Shown piece by piece: positions 25,906 to 34,114 of a stretch of DNA of 64,000 bases. Numbering within the stretch: the stretch's first letter is position 1; each line of letters starts with the position of its first letter. The stretch lies in NCBI RefSeq assembly GCF_003058165.1, contig NZ_QBUC01000006.1:1-64000 (forward strand), given 5' to 3'. The position numbers and the translations under genes were made by a program. The DNA is from Paenisporosarcina sp. OV554 (GTDB taxonomy: Bacteria > Bacillota > Bacilli > Bacillales_A > Planococcaceae). A model generated the notes under the pieces. It had not been told where the DNA came from. It saw nothing but the letters and a program-made list of their open reading frames with translations, and made no database searches.

Positions 25906-27390
25906 TTATAATAAGATGCCCGCTTCTTTTTTCGTTCTATTTAAGAAGTTAGTAACCATGTCTTTATACGGTTGCTTATCGAATTGATCATAATAGGCAT
26001 TGGACATTCTCACGGGATCTCCAAAGAAATAGTATTCATACAGTGCTTGTCGGTTACCAAATGCACTGATTGAAATATCCCAAGCTAAACGGAAAAGTTG
26101 AACTTTTTCTTCTCCGTTGATGTTTGCACCTTGTGTATATCGATGAACTAACGGACCTACATCTGAATTACTGAAGTCTGCTTCTGAAGGCAGTGCCATC
26201 AAACCTGAAGCTCCAAGAATTTTAATGATTTCATTCATACGTTGATACATTTTCGGATACCAGTTACGTGCTGCATTCAACGGTTCAAAGTCAGGTGTCA
26301 TATTGCCGTATTGATCAATTTTTGCATTGTGCTCTGAGCGGTACAAATGAGAACGCATCACTTCTAAAATAACCATGATTTCGCTTGCCTTTTCTTTAAC
26401 ATGCATGAACTGTTCTATACCAATCGATTCCATCATGCTGATCACGACACCCAGAACGAATTCTGTTTTCACGATGTTTTTTGCAATAACTTGATGTGTC
26501 ATATGGATAACCGCATTCGTTTCGGTATACGTACGGTTACATATATTTGTACTCTCACTTACAAATACTCTTTCCCATGGAACGAATACATCTTCAAAAG
26601 AAATGATAGCGTCGCTTTCATCGAATCTAGCACCTAGTGGATGATCCCATTTACTTTTCCCATAATCGAATGATTCACGGGATAGAAATTTTAAACCTGC
26701 CGTATTATTTGGAATGGCAAATGCAAATGCGTATGGATCGTCTGTCGTTCCAGGTGTTCTGTTTATAGTAGAAGGGAATACAACAAGTTCGTCAGTAATA
26801 CCGCCTAAAGTAGCTAAAAGACGACAGCCATTCACATAAATTCCATCTGTAGTCTTTTTAGTAATGCGTGCGGATAGAGATGGATCTTTTTGCTCGGTCT
26901 GAGTTAACTTCGATCTATTCACTTGTGGGTGAATTAACGTATGGGTTAAGCTAATGTCATTTTCACGTGCATATTCATAATAGTCCCGAGCATTTTTTGC
27001 GAATTGTTTACTTCCGCCACCTTCTTGTGCGAAAAATTCACTTGCTGTACCAAAAGCCATAATACTCGCGTTCAAATAATCTGGTGAACGACCCATCATT
27101 CCACCGGAAAAAGTAGCCCATTCTGTATTCATTTCACGTCGTTTAAACAAATCTTCTTTTGTTTTAGGAGCGATAAAAGAAAGTCCCACTTTTTTTCCTG
27201 ATGTCGGTGAAGTATATAACATTTTTTCCGGCTTCTCGTGTTGCAAATCATAAAGACCCGCTACGCTTTCAACAACATTTTTAAATGCTGGATGTGTGGT
27301 TACGTCGTCTACTTTCTTCCCATGAATCCATACCTCGGTCTTACGTTCTTTGATACCTTCAATATATTCTTTCCCAGTTCGTGCGCCCAT
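25906..27390 (-). CDS. hpaB: 4-hydroxyphenylacetate 3-monooxygenase, oxygenase subunit
   Basis: The 494-residue FADH2-dependent hydroxylase converts 4-hydroxyphenylacetate to 3,4-dihydroxyphenylacetate. It starts MGARTGKEYIEGIKERKTEV, typical of HpaB, and carries ISLTHTLIHPQVNRS, the flavin-domain region FEDVFVPWERVFV and LMALPSEADF. Length agrees with the Gram-positive branch. GAGGAGGGAACAGA precedes the ATG. Free 4-hydroxyphenylacetate, not its CoA ester, is the known substrate, which matters for the proposed role of the thioesterase at 38634-39032. Confidence 0.95.
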   Translation of the reverse strand: MGARTGKEYIEGIKERKTEVWIHGKKVDDVTTHPAFKNVVESVAGLYDLQHEKPEKMLYTSPTSGKKVGLSFIAPKTKEDLFKRREMNTEWATFSGGMMGRSPDYLNASIMAFGTASEFFAQEGGGSKQFAKNARDYYEYARENDISLTHTLIHPQVNRSKLTQTEQKDPSLSARITKKTTDGIYVNGCRLLATLGGITDELVVFPSTINRTPGTTDDPYAFAFAIPNNTAGLKFLSRESFDYGKSKWDHPLGARFDESDAIISFEDVFVPWERVFVSESTNICNRTYTETNAVIHMTHQVIAKNIVKTEFVLGVVISMMESIGIEQFMHVKEKASEIMVILEVMRSHLYRSEHNAKIDQYGNMTPDFEPLNAARNWYPKMYQRMNEIIKILGASGLMALPSEADFSNSDVGPLVHRYTQGANINGEEKVQLFRLAWDISISAFGNRQALYEYYFFGDPVRMSNAYYDQFDKQPYKDMVTNFLNRTKKEAGILL

Positions 27391-27509
27391 TCTGTTCCCT
27401 CCTCATATCGAATCAAACGTATCTTTCATCTTTTATCGTTCAGGTTAAATAGCTCTTAGCAAGAATTTTCTGGCTATTATATTCGGGATTGTTACGAAAA
27501 AATGCTAAT

Positions 27510-27917
27510 CTACTTAATTGGTAGATTTTCTTCCTTTTTGAACCTTGAATGAATATTATTTTGTTTATAAGTGCCAGCTTCACTAAATTCAATAAGCTCC
27601 ATCGACAATGCCAAGTACCGATTTGACATGAGGCGTGAGAAATGTTCTTTAATCACTTCAAATAGCGCATCACAAACTTCTTTCTTAATATCTTCGGAAC
27701 GCCCCGCGCCTATTTTCAAAACTGCATGGACGAACGCATCATCTTCTGCGCCATCAGCTATTCGATAATCATGTACTTCAATCGCTCTTGAACGAATTCC
27801 ACCTATAGGAAAAACAGTGTCCTTAGCTATCAAAACTTTATGGATCTCTTCAAATAGCTTCGCAATATTTACATCATCTTTGATGTTATCCGTGTACTCT
27901 ACAATAAAATGTGGCAA
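27510..27917 (-). CDS. hpaF: 5-carboxymethyl-2-hydroxymuconate delta-isomerase, TTG start
   Basis: This protein of the CHMI branch of the tautomerase superfamily isomerises carboxymethyl-hydroxymuconate. The mature enzyme must begin with Pro, the catalytic base. The codon for Pro in PHFIVEYTDN is preceded by TTG at 27917, and AGGAGGGAAAG stands just upstream, so initiation at TTG gives Met-Pro and, after Met removal, the required Pro1. The longer frame to 27962 would bury this Pro and overlap the upstream gene. The product is 135 residues, slightly longer than the usual 126. Confidence 0.85.
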   Translation of the reverse strand: MPHFIVEYTDNIKDDVNIAKLFEEIHKVLIAKDTVFPIGGIRSRAIEVHDYRIADGAEDDAFVHAVLKIGAGRSEDIKKEVCDALFEVIKEHFSRLMSNRYLALSMELIEFSEAGTYKQNNIHSRFKKEENLPIK

Positions 27918-27939
27918 GTAACTTTCCCTCCTATTCACT

Positions 27940-28698
27940 TTATCGATTTGTAAACGATTCATCCCCGATAATGGTATTCACTAAACGCCCTATTCCCTGT
28001 ACTTCCGTAACAACTACGTCTCCAACAGCAGTATCAACTGAGCCTTTAGGTGTACCTGTAAGAATTACGTCATTTTCACTCAATGTCATAAAGCTACTTA
28101 AATACTCGATAAGGGTTGGGATATCGAAAACCATATCTTTCGTCGTTCCTTGTTGGACGAGTTCGTTATTGACATGAGTAGTCAATTTTAAATCCATCGG
28201 GTCGGCAACATCGGCAGCGTCGACCAACCAAGGACCGAATGGTGTACAGGTATCTCGGTTTTTAACTCGCAAATTAGGACGATAATAGTTCTCCAAATAA
28301 TCTCTGATAGCATAGTCGTTCGCCACGCTATAACCTTTTATATACTTGTAAGCGTTTTCTTTTTTTACATTGCGAGCAGTTTTACCGATGATGACTGCCA
28401 GTTCACACTCATAGTGCATATAAGAGACATCAGCTGGACGACGAGTAGTGCTTTGATGTCCAATAAACGTATTTGGTCCTTTTAAAAAGACCAGTGGTTC
28501 TGATGGTGCATCAAATGCAAGTTCTGCTGCATGATCTGCGTAGTTCAACCCTAAAGCAAACACCGTACGCGGTACAATTGGAGTAAGCCATACAACATCT
28601 TTCTCTTCGACTATGCGACCATCGTCTAATTTAAGTCGACCTTCCCATTCAAACGCTTCATGGATAGCGCCGCCATATGAAATACGCGCAGTCCTCAT
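27940..28698 (-). CDS. HpaG C-terminal-type decarboxylase/isomerase
   Basis: A 252-residue fumarylacetoacetate-hydrolase-family protein. Metal ligands are expected in the Glu motifs MHYECELAVIIG and in SEPLVFLKGP; the family ending LTGTPKGSVDTAVGDVV is clear. It corresponds to one half of the HpaG bifunctional enzyme (5-oxopent-3-ene-1,2,5-tricarboxylate decarboxylase and HHDD isomerase), which in Gram-positives is often two genes. It overlaps the preceding hpaG half by 4 bases. Which half does which step is not decided by the sequence. Since no separate HpaH hydratase is seen, a hydratase role is also conceivable. Confidence 0.85.
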   Translation of the reverse strand: MRTARISYGGAIHEAFEWEGRLKLDDGRIVEEKDVVWLTPIVPRTVFALGLNYADHAAELAFDAPSEPLVFLKGPNTFIGHQSTTRRPADVSYMHYECELAVIIGKTARNVKKENAYKYIKGYSVANDYAIRDYLENYYRPNLRVKNRDTCTPFGPWLVDAADVADPMDLKLTTHVNNELVQQGTTKDMVFDIPTLIEYLSSFMTLSENDVILTGTPKGSVDTAVGDVVVTEVQGIGRLVNTIIGDESFTNR

Positions 28699-29486
28699 TT
28701 TGTCCCCCTCCGAATGAATGTTTTTTCGTCAACAATTACATTTTCCAAGATACCAATACCTGCTATTTCTATTCGAACCTTATCTCCCAGTTTAGCTTGC
28801 GGTGCCTCTTCAGGAACCCCAACGAGTAACACATCTCCAGGATTTAATGTCATGAATTCTGTTACATCTGCAAGTAAGCGAGCAACTGGACGAATCAGGT
28901 TCTTTGTTGAATTTTCCTGCCTGAGTTCATCATTAATGTAGACTCGGATAGGTAAATCATCCGGGTTACTTACAGCCTGGCGATCGACAATCCATGGTCC
29001 AATTGGGCAGAATCCATCGCGCGCTTTTTGTTGAACGGCGGGTCGGTAGATGCTCTCGTGAGGAATGCTCACATCGTTAACAATCGTAAATCCTGCTACA
29101 TAATCCAGAGCTGTTTGTTCATTCACAGCTACCGCTTTCTTACCAATTACAATGCCCAGTGCAGCACCCATTTCAAGCTGTGATATTCCTTCTGGCATTG
29201 GGATACCTTCACCATATCGGTTAAAAGTATTTGCCGGTTTAATGTAAAGAACTGGAGCAATTGGCGGTGATAGATATGGTTTGTTATGAACCGCTTCGGC
29301 TAGTCCTTCAAGTACCCCTTTAAAATTCATTAGTGTACCGAAAACTGTTCCCGTAATCGGCGTGTCGAACTGTATATCATTCATGTTGACCTCGTTGCCA
29401 TCTATAACAACAGTTTTCGTTCCTGAACCTACATCGACTGATACTAACTCAGGTACACCTAACACTTTCAATCTTGCATGGCTCAC
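28695..29486 (-). CDS. HpaG N-terminal-type decarboxylase/isomerase
   Basis: The second FAH-family protein of the hpa operon, 263 residues from the GTG at 29486, which stands 8 bases after AAAGGAG. The frame stays open to 29540, where AGGAAAACT precedes an ATG, so a start 18 residues longer is possible. Signature pieces are PPIAPVLYIKPANTFNRYG, the metal-binding LEMGAALGIVIG and GDVLLVGVPEEAPQ. It acts with its neighbour downstream on the ring-cleaved product. It is the first gene of the hpa operon; the operon promoter should lie between 29541 and 29711. Confidence 0.82.
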   Translation of the reverse strand: MSHARLKVLGVPELVSVDVGSGTKTVVIDGNEVNMNDIQFDTPITGTVFGTLMNFKGVLEGLAEAVHNKPYLSPPIAPVLYIKPANTFNRYGEGIPMPEGISQLEMGAALGIVIGKKAVAVNEQTALDYVAGFTIVNDVSIPHESIYRPAVQQKARDGFCPIGPWIVDRQAVSNPDDLPIRVYINDELRQENSTKNLIRPVARLLADVTEFMTLNPGDVLLVGVPEEAPQAKLGDKVRIEIAGIGILENVIVDEKTFIRRGTK

Positions 29487-29567
29487 ATATTTCACTCCTT
29501 TAGCTACTAGACTATTATTTTCCATAGTACAAATAACCATAGTTTTCCTGCAAAAACCTCACATTAA

Positions 29568-29632
29568 AAGGGCGCCCTTCTTGTAGAATGGAGTTTTCAA
29601 ACTACATACTAATAGAAGAGTCGCCCTTATAA
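29568..29632. promoter_or_regulatory. Imperfect inverted structure upstream of the hpa operon
   Basis: AAGGGCG at 29570 and CGCCCTT at 29625 can pair across about 45 bases, with a shorter inner pairing (TTCT / AGAA), and the first arm is part of the palindrome AAGGGCGCCCTT. It could be a terminator of the ABC genes, a leader structure or an operator of hpa. The evidence is only the symmetry. Confidence 0.3.
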
Positions 29633-29711
29633 GTAAGAATCAACAACTCAGTGTTACAACAAATGTTGCTTTAAAGAAAATATATCATCATTTAATAAAT
29701 TCATTTCAACA

Positions 29712-30509
29712 TTACACAGACAATAATGCTTTATCACTATTTAGTTTTTCGCCACGGATACGTTGAAACTCATCCATTAATTTTGGGATGGTTAATTTCT
29801 TTTTCTCTTCCGCTTCTATTTCTAAAATGATTTGTCCTTTATCCATCATAATAAGCCTGTTCCCTAAGTCCAAAGCTTGCTGCATGTTATGTGTGATCAT
29901 CAACGTTGTAAGCTGATTTTGTTCAACAAGTTCTTTAGTTAAATTGGTAATCAATTCTGCACGCGATGGGTCTAGTGCGGCAGTATGTTCATCGAGTAAC
30001 AAAATATCTGGTTGCGTAAAGGTAGCCATCAACAGAGAAAGTGCTTGTCTTTCTCCTCCTGAAAGCATCCCTACTTTTGCATTCAATCGGTTTTCAAGAT
30101 TTAAATGAAGTGATTCAAGAGATTCACGGAATAATTCCCGACGTTTCTTGTCCACACCTTTTCGCAATAGACGTTTCTTGTTTCGAGAATAGGCCATTGC
30201 AAGGTTTTCTTCGATCGTCATAGTAGGAGCCGTTCCAGCCATTGGATCTTGAAACACCCTTCCAATCATTTGAGAACGCTTATATTCTGGTAATTTAGTA
30301 ACGTCTTTATTCGCAATTTCAATTACACCGAAATCAGGAGTTAGTGCACCAGAAATCATATTCAACATCGTTGATTTTCCAGCACCGTTGCTTCCAATCA
30401 CCGTCATGAAATCACCGGGATTTAACTTAAGATTAATTTGATCTAACGCAATTTTCTCATCTGGTGTGGCTTCGTTAAATAATTTATTAATCTGGGTAAG
30501 TTTTAGCAA
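29712..30509 (-). CDS. ABC importer ATP-binding protein, TrpZ-like
   Basis: The 265-residue ATPase has Walker A GSNGAGKST, signature LSGGERQALSLLMA, Walker B DILLLDEHTAALDP and the H-loop MITHNMQQAL. It begins at TTG 30509, six bases after GGGAGGAG, inside the end of the permease gene. With the permease and binding protein it forms an importer of the TrpXYZ type, which in other Firmicutes has been linked to aromatic amino acids. DEHTAALD in place of DEPTxGLD is characteristic of this group. Confidence 0.9.
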   Translation of the reverse strand: MLKLTQINKLFNEATPDEKIALDQINLKLNPGDFMTVIGSNGAGKSTMLNMISGALTPDFGVIEIANKDVTKLPEYKRSQMIGRVFQDPMAGTAPTMTIEENLAMAYSRNKKRLLRKGVDKKRRELFRESLESLHLNLENRLNAKVGMLSGGERQALSLLMATFTQPDILLLDEHTAALDPSRAELITNLTKELVEQNQLTTLMITHNMQQALDLGNRLIMMDKGQIILEIEAEEKKKLTIPKLMDEFQRIRGEKLNSDKALLSV

Positions 30510-31536
30510 CTGCAGCTCCTCCCTTCGTTAGCGAATGTTGATACTCTACTAAGCGTTCAGCATGCCTTTTTGCTTTTCTACTCTTTTCTCGTTTCTTCTC
30601 AAAATATTGAGGTAAAATCAACGCAACTATTACAATAACCGCAGTAATTAATTTCATGTCTCCTGTATCAAGAAAGTCCACTCGAAGTGCTAGTCCTAGT
30701 ACTATTCGATAAATAATGGCTCCCGAAATTACAGCAAACGTGGTTCGAACAATCGTTTTAGTACCAAATATTGCTTCACCGATAATAACCGAAGCCAGTC
30801 CGATGATAATCATTCCGATTCCCATACCAATGTCTGCAAACTTCGAATATTGAGCAATAAGTGCCCCCGCAAAAGCAACCAAGGCATTAGAAAATCCAAG
30901 ACCTACAATAATGAGAGTATCTGTGTTTGCCGAAAAACTACGAATCATTTTTTTATTATCACCAGTGGCTCTTATGGCAAGGCCCACTTCAGTTTTTAAG
31001 AACCAATCTACAATCAACTTAATTAGTAAAACGATGATGGCCATAATAAACAAAGTTCCCCATGTGGCAGGTAAATATTGAACTCCTAGCATGCTGAAAA
31101 AATTGTTAATAGCCGTGTCTATTCCTAGTGAACCCCAAAATGATTGGAATTGATTAAACATCGTTTCTGCATTTAATAAAGGGATATTCGGTCGACCAAT
31201 AGAATTCTCGGATGTTAGTCCCATTATTCGTAAATTTATAGAATACAAAGCAATCATCATTAATATTCCAGCAAGTAATGCATTGATCTTTCCTTTTGTA
31301 TGTAGAAGGCCGGTAACACAGCCAGCCAGAAAACCAATTATGACGGCTACTGCTGTAGCTAGCACCGGATGATACCCTAAGATAATCATCGTGGCAGCAA
31401 CTCCTGCCCCTGTTACAAAACTTCCATCAACCGTTAAATCCGGAAAATCCAACACTCGAAATGAAATATACACTCCGAGTGCCATTATTGCATAGATGAT
31501 TCCTTGCTCTACTGAGCCAAATACAGCTGAAAACAT
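30487..31536 (-). CDS. ABC importer permease, TrpY-like
   Basis: A 349-residue polytopic membrane protein of the branched-chain permease superfamily. Its start MFSAVFGSVEQGIIYAIMAL and the segments LDFPDLTVDGSFVTGAGVAA and EVGLAIRATGDNKKMIRSF are typical of the YtrF/TrpY group that pairs with PF04392 binding proteins. It ends in a basic cytosolic tail (KKREKSRKAKRHAERLVEY). CAGGAGGTGGTT precedes the ATG. It overlaps the ATPase gene by 23 bases. Confidence 0.88.
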   Translation of the reverse strand: MFSAVFGSVEQGIIYAIMALGVYISFRVLDFPDLTVDGSFVTGAGVAATMIILGYHPVLATAVAVIIGFLAGCVTGLLHTKGKINALLAGILMMIALYSINLRIMGLTSENSIGRPNIPLLNAETMFNQFQSFWGSLGIDTAINNFFSMLGVQYLPATWGTLFIMAIIVLLIKLIVDWFLKTEVGLAIRATGDNKKMIRSFSANTDTLIIVGLGFSNALVAFAGALIAQYSKFADIGMGIGMIIIGLASVIIGEAIFGTKTIVRTTFAVISGAIIYRIVLGLALRVDFLDTGDMKLITAVIVIVALILPQYFEKKREKSRKAKRHAERLVEYQHSLTKGGAAVAKTYPD

Positions 31537-31554
31537 GTAGAACCACCTCCTGTT

Positions 31555-32538
31555 TTATTCGCTAAATTCAGCTTTCCACTCATCTTTAATGTCAAGTCCA
31601 ATAGCTGAAGCTGTGTCTTTATTCATGATGAATTTTAATTTTTGCGGGATATCGACAGGCAAATCAGCCGGTTTGCTTTGACCTTTTAGGATTTTCACTG
31701 CCTTTTCTCCTGCTTCATAGCCGATATCAAAATATTCAAATCCATAAGCAGCTAAGCCACCTCGTTTTACTGAGTCGAATTCTCCTACCATCATTGGTAG
31801 TTTGTTTTCGTTTGCAACAGAAATGACCGATTCAAGTGCAGAAACTACTGTATTGTCTGTAATGATGTATAAAGAGTCTACTTTACCAATCAATGATTCT
31901 GTTGCTTGTTTTACATCTGCAGAAGTTGCAACAGATGCCTCAACAACAGTCATATCCATATCTTTTAGCATTTCTTTAACCGCATCCACTTGTGCACGAG
32001 AATTTTGCTCGCCTGAGTTAAATACCATCCCAACTTTTTTAGCGTTCAATTCTTCTTTCAGGAACTTCATCGTATTTAGTATCGCATCAGGATGACTATC
32101 GATAGTACCTGTTACATTACCACCTGGTTTTTCCATTGAATCAACTAACTCAGCTCCAACGGCATCTGTTACTGAAGTGAATACGATCGGTATGTCTGAA
32201 GTAGCACTTTTAGCAGCCTGGGCACTTGGTGTTGAATTCGCAAATATTAAATCAACGTTAGAACTGACCAAGTTAGTTGCAATTGTTGTGCTCGCACTTT
32301 GGTCACCTTGTGCAATTTGAACGTCATATTTCGCATCAATTCCTGCATCTTCTAAAGCCTTTTTAAAACCATCATAAGCTGCATCTAAGGAAGGATGTTC
32401 GACTATTTGAGTGACGCCAATGTTATATGTCTTCTTTTCTCCCTCAGTGTTGCTTGTCTTTTCGCCTTCTCCACACGCTCCAAGAAGTAACGCACTACTC
32501 AACATAACAACCCCGAATTTTCTCCAACTATTCTTCAT
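31555..32538 (-). CDS. ABC importer substrate-binding lipoprotein, TrpX-like
   Basis: The 327-residue product has a lipoprotein signal (KFGVVMLSSALLLGACGEGE, lipobox LLGAC) and a periplasmic-binding-protein-like fold of the PF04392 type (YNIGVTQIVEHPSLDAAYDGF, IFANSTPSAQAAKSA, IPIVFTSVTDAVGA). This family includes TrpX, a tryptophan binder. Here it sits between the hpa operon and the arylpyruvate dehydrogenase cluster, so Tyr, Phe or 4-hydroxyphenylacetate is the likely ligand (inference). The start is ATG 32538 after AGAGGGGGAAA; the frame extends 22 codons upstream without reason to use it. Confidence 0.88.
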   Translation of the reverse strand: MKNSWRKFGVVMLSSALLLGACGEGEKTSNTEGEKKTYNIGVTQIVEHPSLDAAYDGFKKALEDAGIDAKYDVQIAQGDQSASTTIATNLVSSNVDLIFANSTPSAQAAKSATSDIPIVFTSVTDAVGAELVDSMEKPGGNVTGTIDSHPDAILNTMKFLKEELNAKKVGMVFNSGEQNSRAQVDAVKEMLKDMDMTVVEASVATSADVKQATESLIGKVDSLYIITDNTVVSALESVISVANENKLPMMVGEFDSVKRGGLAAYGFEYFDIGYEAGEKAVKILKGQSKPADLPVDIPQKLKFIMNKDTASAIGLDIKDEWKAEFSE

Positions 32539-32599
32539 TACATTTCCCCCTCTTAACTTAGTTATATGTTTTTTATTCGGAACCAAGTGATAGAATAGC

Positions 32600-32614
32600 A
32601 ACATTTAAAATGTT
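32600..32614. promoter_or_regulatory. Perfect palindrome upstream of the ABC importer
   Basis: AACATTTAAAATGTT has 7-bp arms around one base and lies 62 bp before the start of the binding-protein gene. It is a plausible operator; the regulator is unknown. Confidence 0.35.
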
Positions 32615-32680
32615 CCGATAATTTATGAGTGTATCATGCAGTGTAACGAATAACTAGAAGGAATTTACGTATTGTGATTA

Positions 32681-34114
32681 TTATACTTTCAATAAGGTTT
32701 TCTTTTTGGAAGGTGCAATATGAATTGCTTGGCCGATTAATCCTTCCACTGCTTCAAGGAGTCCTTCACTGAATCCTGGATGTGCATATAAAGGGAATTT
32801 CACATCTTCCTCTTTTGCAGCCATTTCAAGCAGTTGTACAAAGGTACCTGACATTTCAATGGCGCCTTCACCAATCATGTGAATTCCGCTAATGATTTCA
32901 GTTGTAGAATCAGCAATTACTTTAATAAAGCCATCTTTTTTACCAGTTATTGAAGCATAACCGTTGCCAGCAAGAGGAAATTGGCTGACCCGAACCTCCA
33001 TTCCAAAGTTGCGAGCGTTTTGTTCAGTTAGACCAACAGAAACGATCGGTGGAATGGTATGCGCAACGATTGGTAAAAATGTAAGGTCAACTTCAGGTTT
33101 TCTTCCTGCAATTGCTTCAACAGCTGCTTTGCCTTGTTTGATTGCTTTAATCGCCATGAGAGAGCCTTCAGTGACATCACCGATTGCATAAATAGATGGA
33201 ATCGAGGTTTGCATATTTCCATCCACTTGTATAAAGCCCTCATCCGACTGAACAATGCCTATGCGTTTAATGCCAAGCGGCTCCACATTTGGTGTTCTAA
33301 TTCCAGTTAGGAAAAAATGTGAACCAGTTATGGTCTCTTCAACGTTTTTATTAGTAAAAGTAATGGCAATTTCACTTTCCGTTTCATTCGTCGAAATCAA
33401 TTGAACATCTTTATAGACCGTTATTTTACGTCGTTTAAATAATCGATTAAGTTCTTTATTGATAGATTCGTCGAATGTATCGCCTTTATCATCAAATAGG
33501 ATAGTCACTTTTGAACCTAACGCTGCAAAACTAGAAGCCACTTCAAGGGCTATGTAGTCTTGACCGTTTACTATAAGATGTGGTGGTATTTCTTCAATTT
33601 CAAATATTTCATGAGACAAAAGAATCCGTTCTCCTTTTTCTTTCAAACCTAATGGCATCATTGGCGTACTGCCTGTAGCAATGATTACCTGTTCAAATTC
33701 AAAAATATCAAACTGATGTCCATTCTCCACACCGATTCGATCTACTCCAAGGAATGTAGCTTTGCCACTAATCACTTCAATTTGGTTCTCTTTACACAGA
33801 CTTTCTACTCCAGCTCTAAGCCCAGCGATGACTTTATCTTTATAGGTAAGGAGCTTATTAACATAAAATGCGTCGTCGCCATTACCAATCCCCAAATCTT
33901 GCAAATGTTTGGTTTCTGAACGTTTTGTAGCTGCATGAGTAAAGATTTTAGAAGGGATACAGCCTTTATTTAAACAGACACCACCTAAGTCAGCCTGTTC
34001 AATTAAAGTAACCGAAAGTCCGAGCTGAGCACCTCGAATGGCGGCAGAGTAACCGCCTGGTCCCCCACCGATGATTATAAGATTTCTTTGTTGACTGATT
34101 TCCCCGACAACCAT
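32681..34114 (-). CDS. Dihydrolipoyl dehydrogenase, E3
   Basis: The 477-residue FAD enzyme reoxidises lipoamide of the E2 below. It has the FAD motif IIIGGGPGGYSAAIRGAQLG, redox cysteines Cys47 and Cys52 in GGVCLNKGCIPSK, the NAD-binding fold region and the C-terminal interface YAHPGFSEGLLEAVEGL carrying the catalytic His. Its start overlaps the E2 stop (TAATG). It is the last gene of the 2-oxo-acid dehydrogenase operon and probably specific to this complex rather than the housekeeping E3. Confidence 0.93.
   Translation of the reverse strand: MVVGEISQQRNLIIIGGGPGGYSAAIRGAQLGLSVTLIEQADLGGVCLNKGCIPSKIFTHAATKRSETKHLQDLGIGNGDDAFYVNKLLTYKDKVIAGLRAGVESLCKENQIEVISGKATFLGVDRIGVENGHQFDIFEFEQVIIATGSTPMMPLGLKEKGERILLSHEIFEIEEIPPHLIVNGQDYIALEVASSFAALGSKVTILFDDKGDTFDESINKELNRLFKRRKITVYKDVQLISTNETESEIAITFTNKNVEETITGSHFFLTGIRTPNVEPLGIKRIGIVQSDEGFIQVDGNMQTSIPSIYAIGDVTEGSLMAIKAIKQGKAAVEAIAGRKPEVDLTFLPIVAHTIPPIVSVGLTEQNARNFGMEVRVSQFPLAGNGYASITGKKDGFIKVIADSTTEIISGIHMIGEGAIEMSGTFVQLLEMAAKEEDVKFPLYAHPGFSEGLLEAVEGLIGQAIHIAPSKKKTLLKV

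Noticed and set aside
29541-29711. T-box or other riboswitch before the hpa operon
   Set aside because: Only a loose inverted structure is present; no conserved T-box or known riboswitch core could be found.
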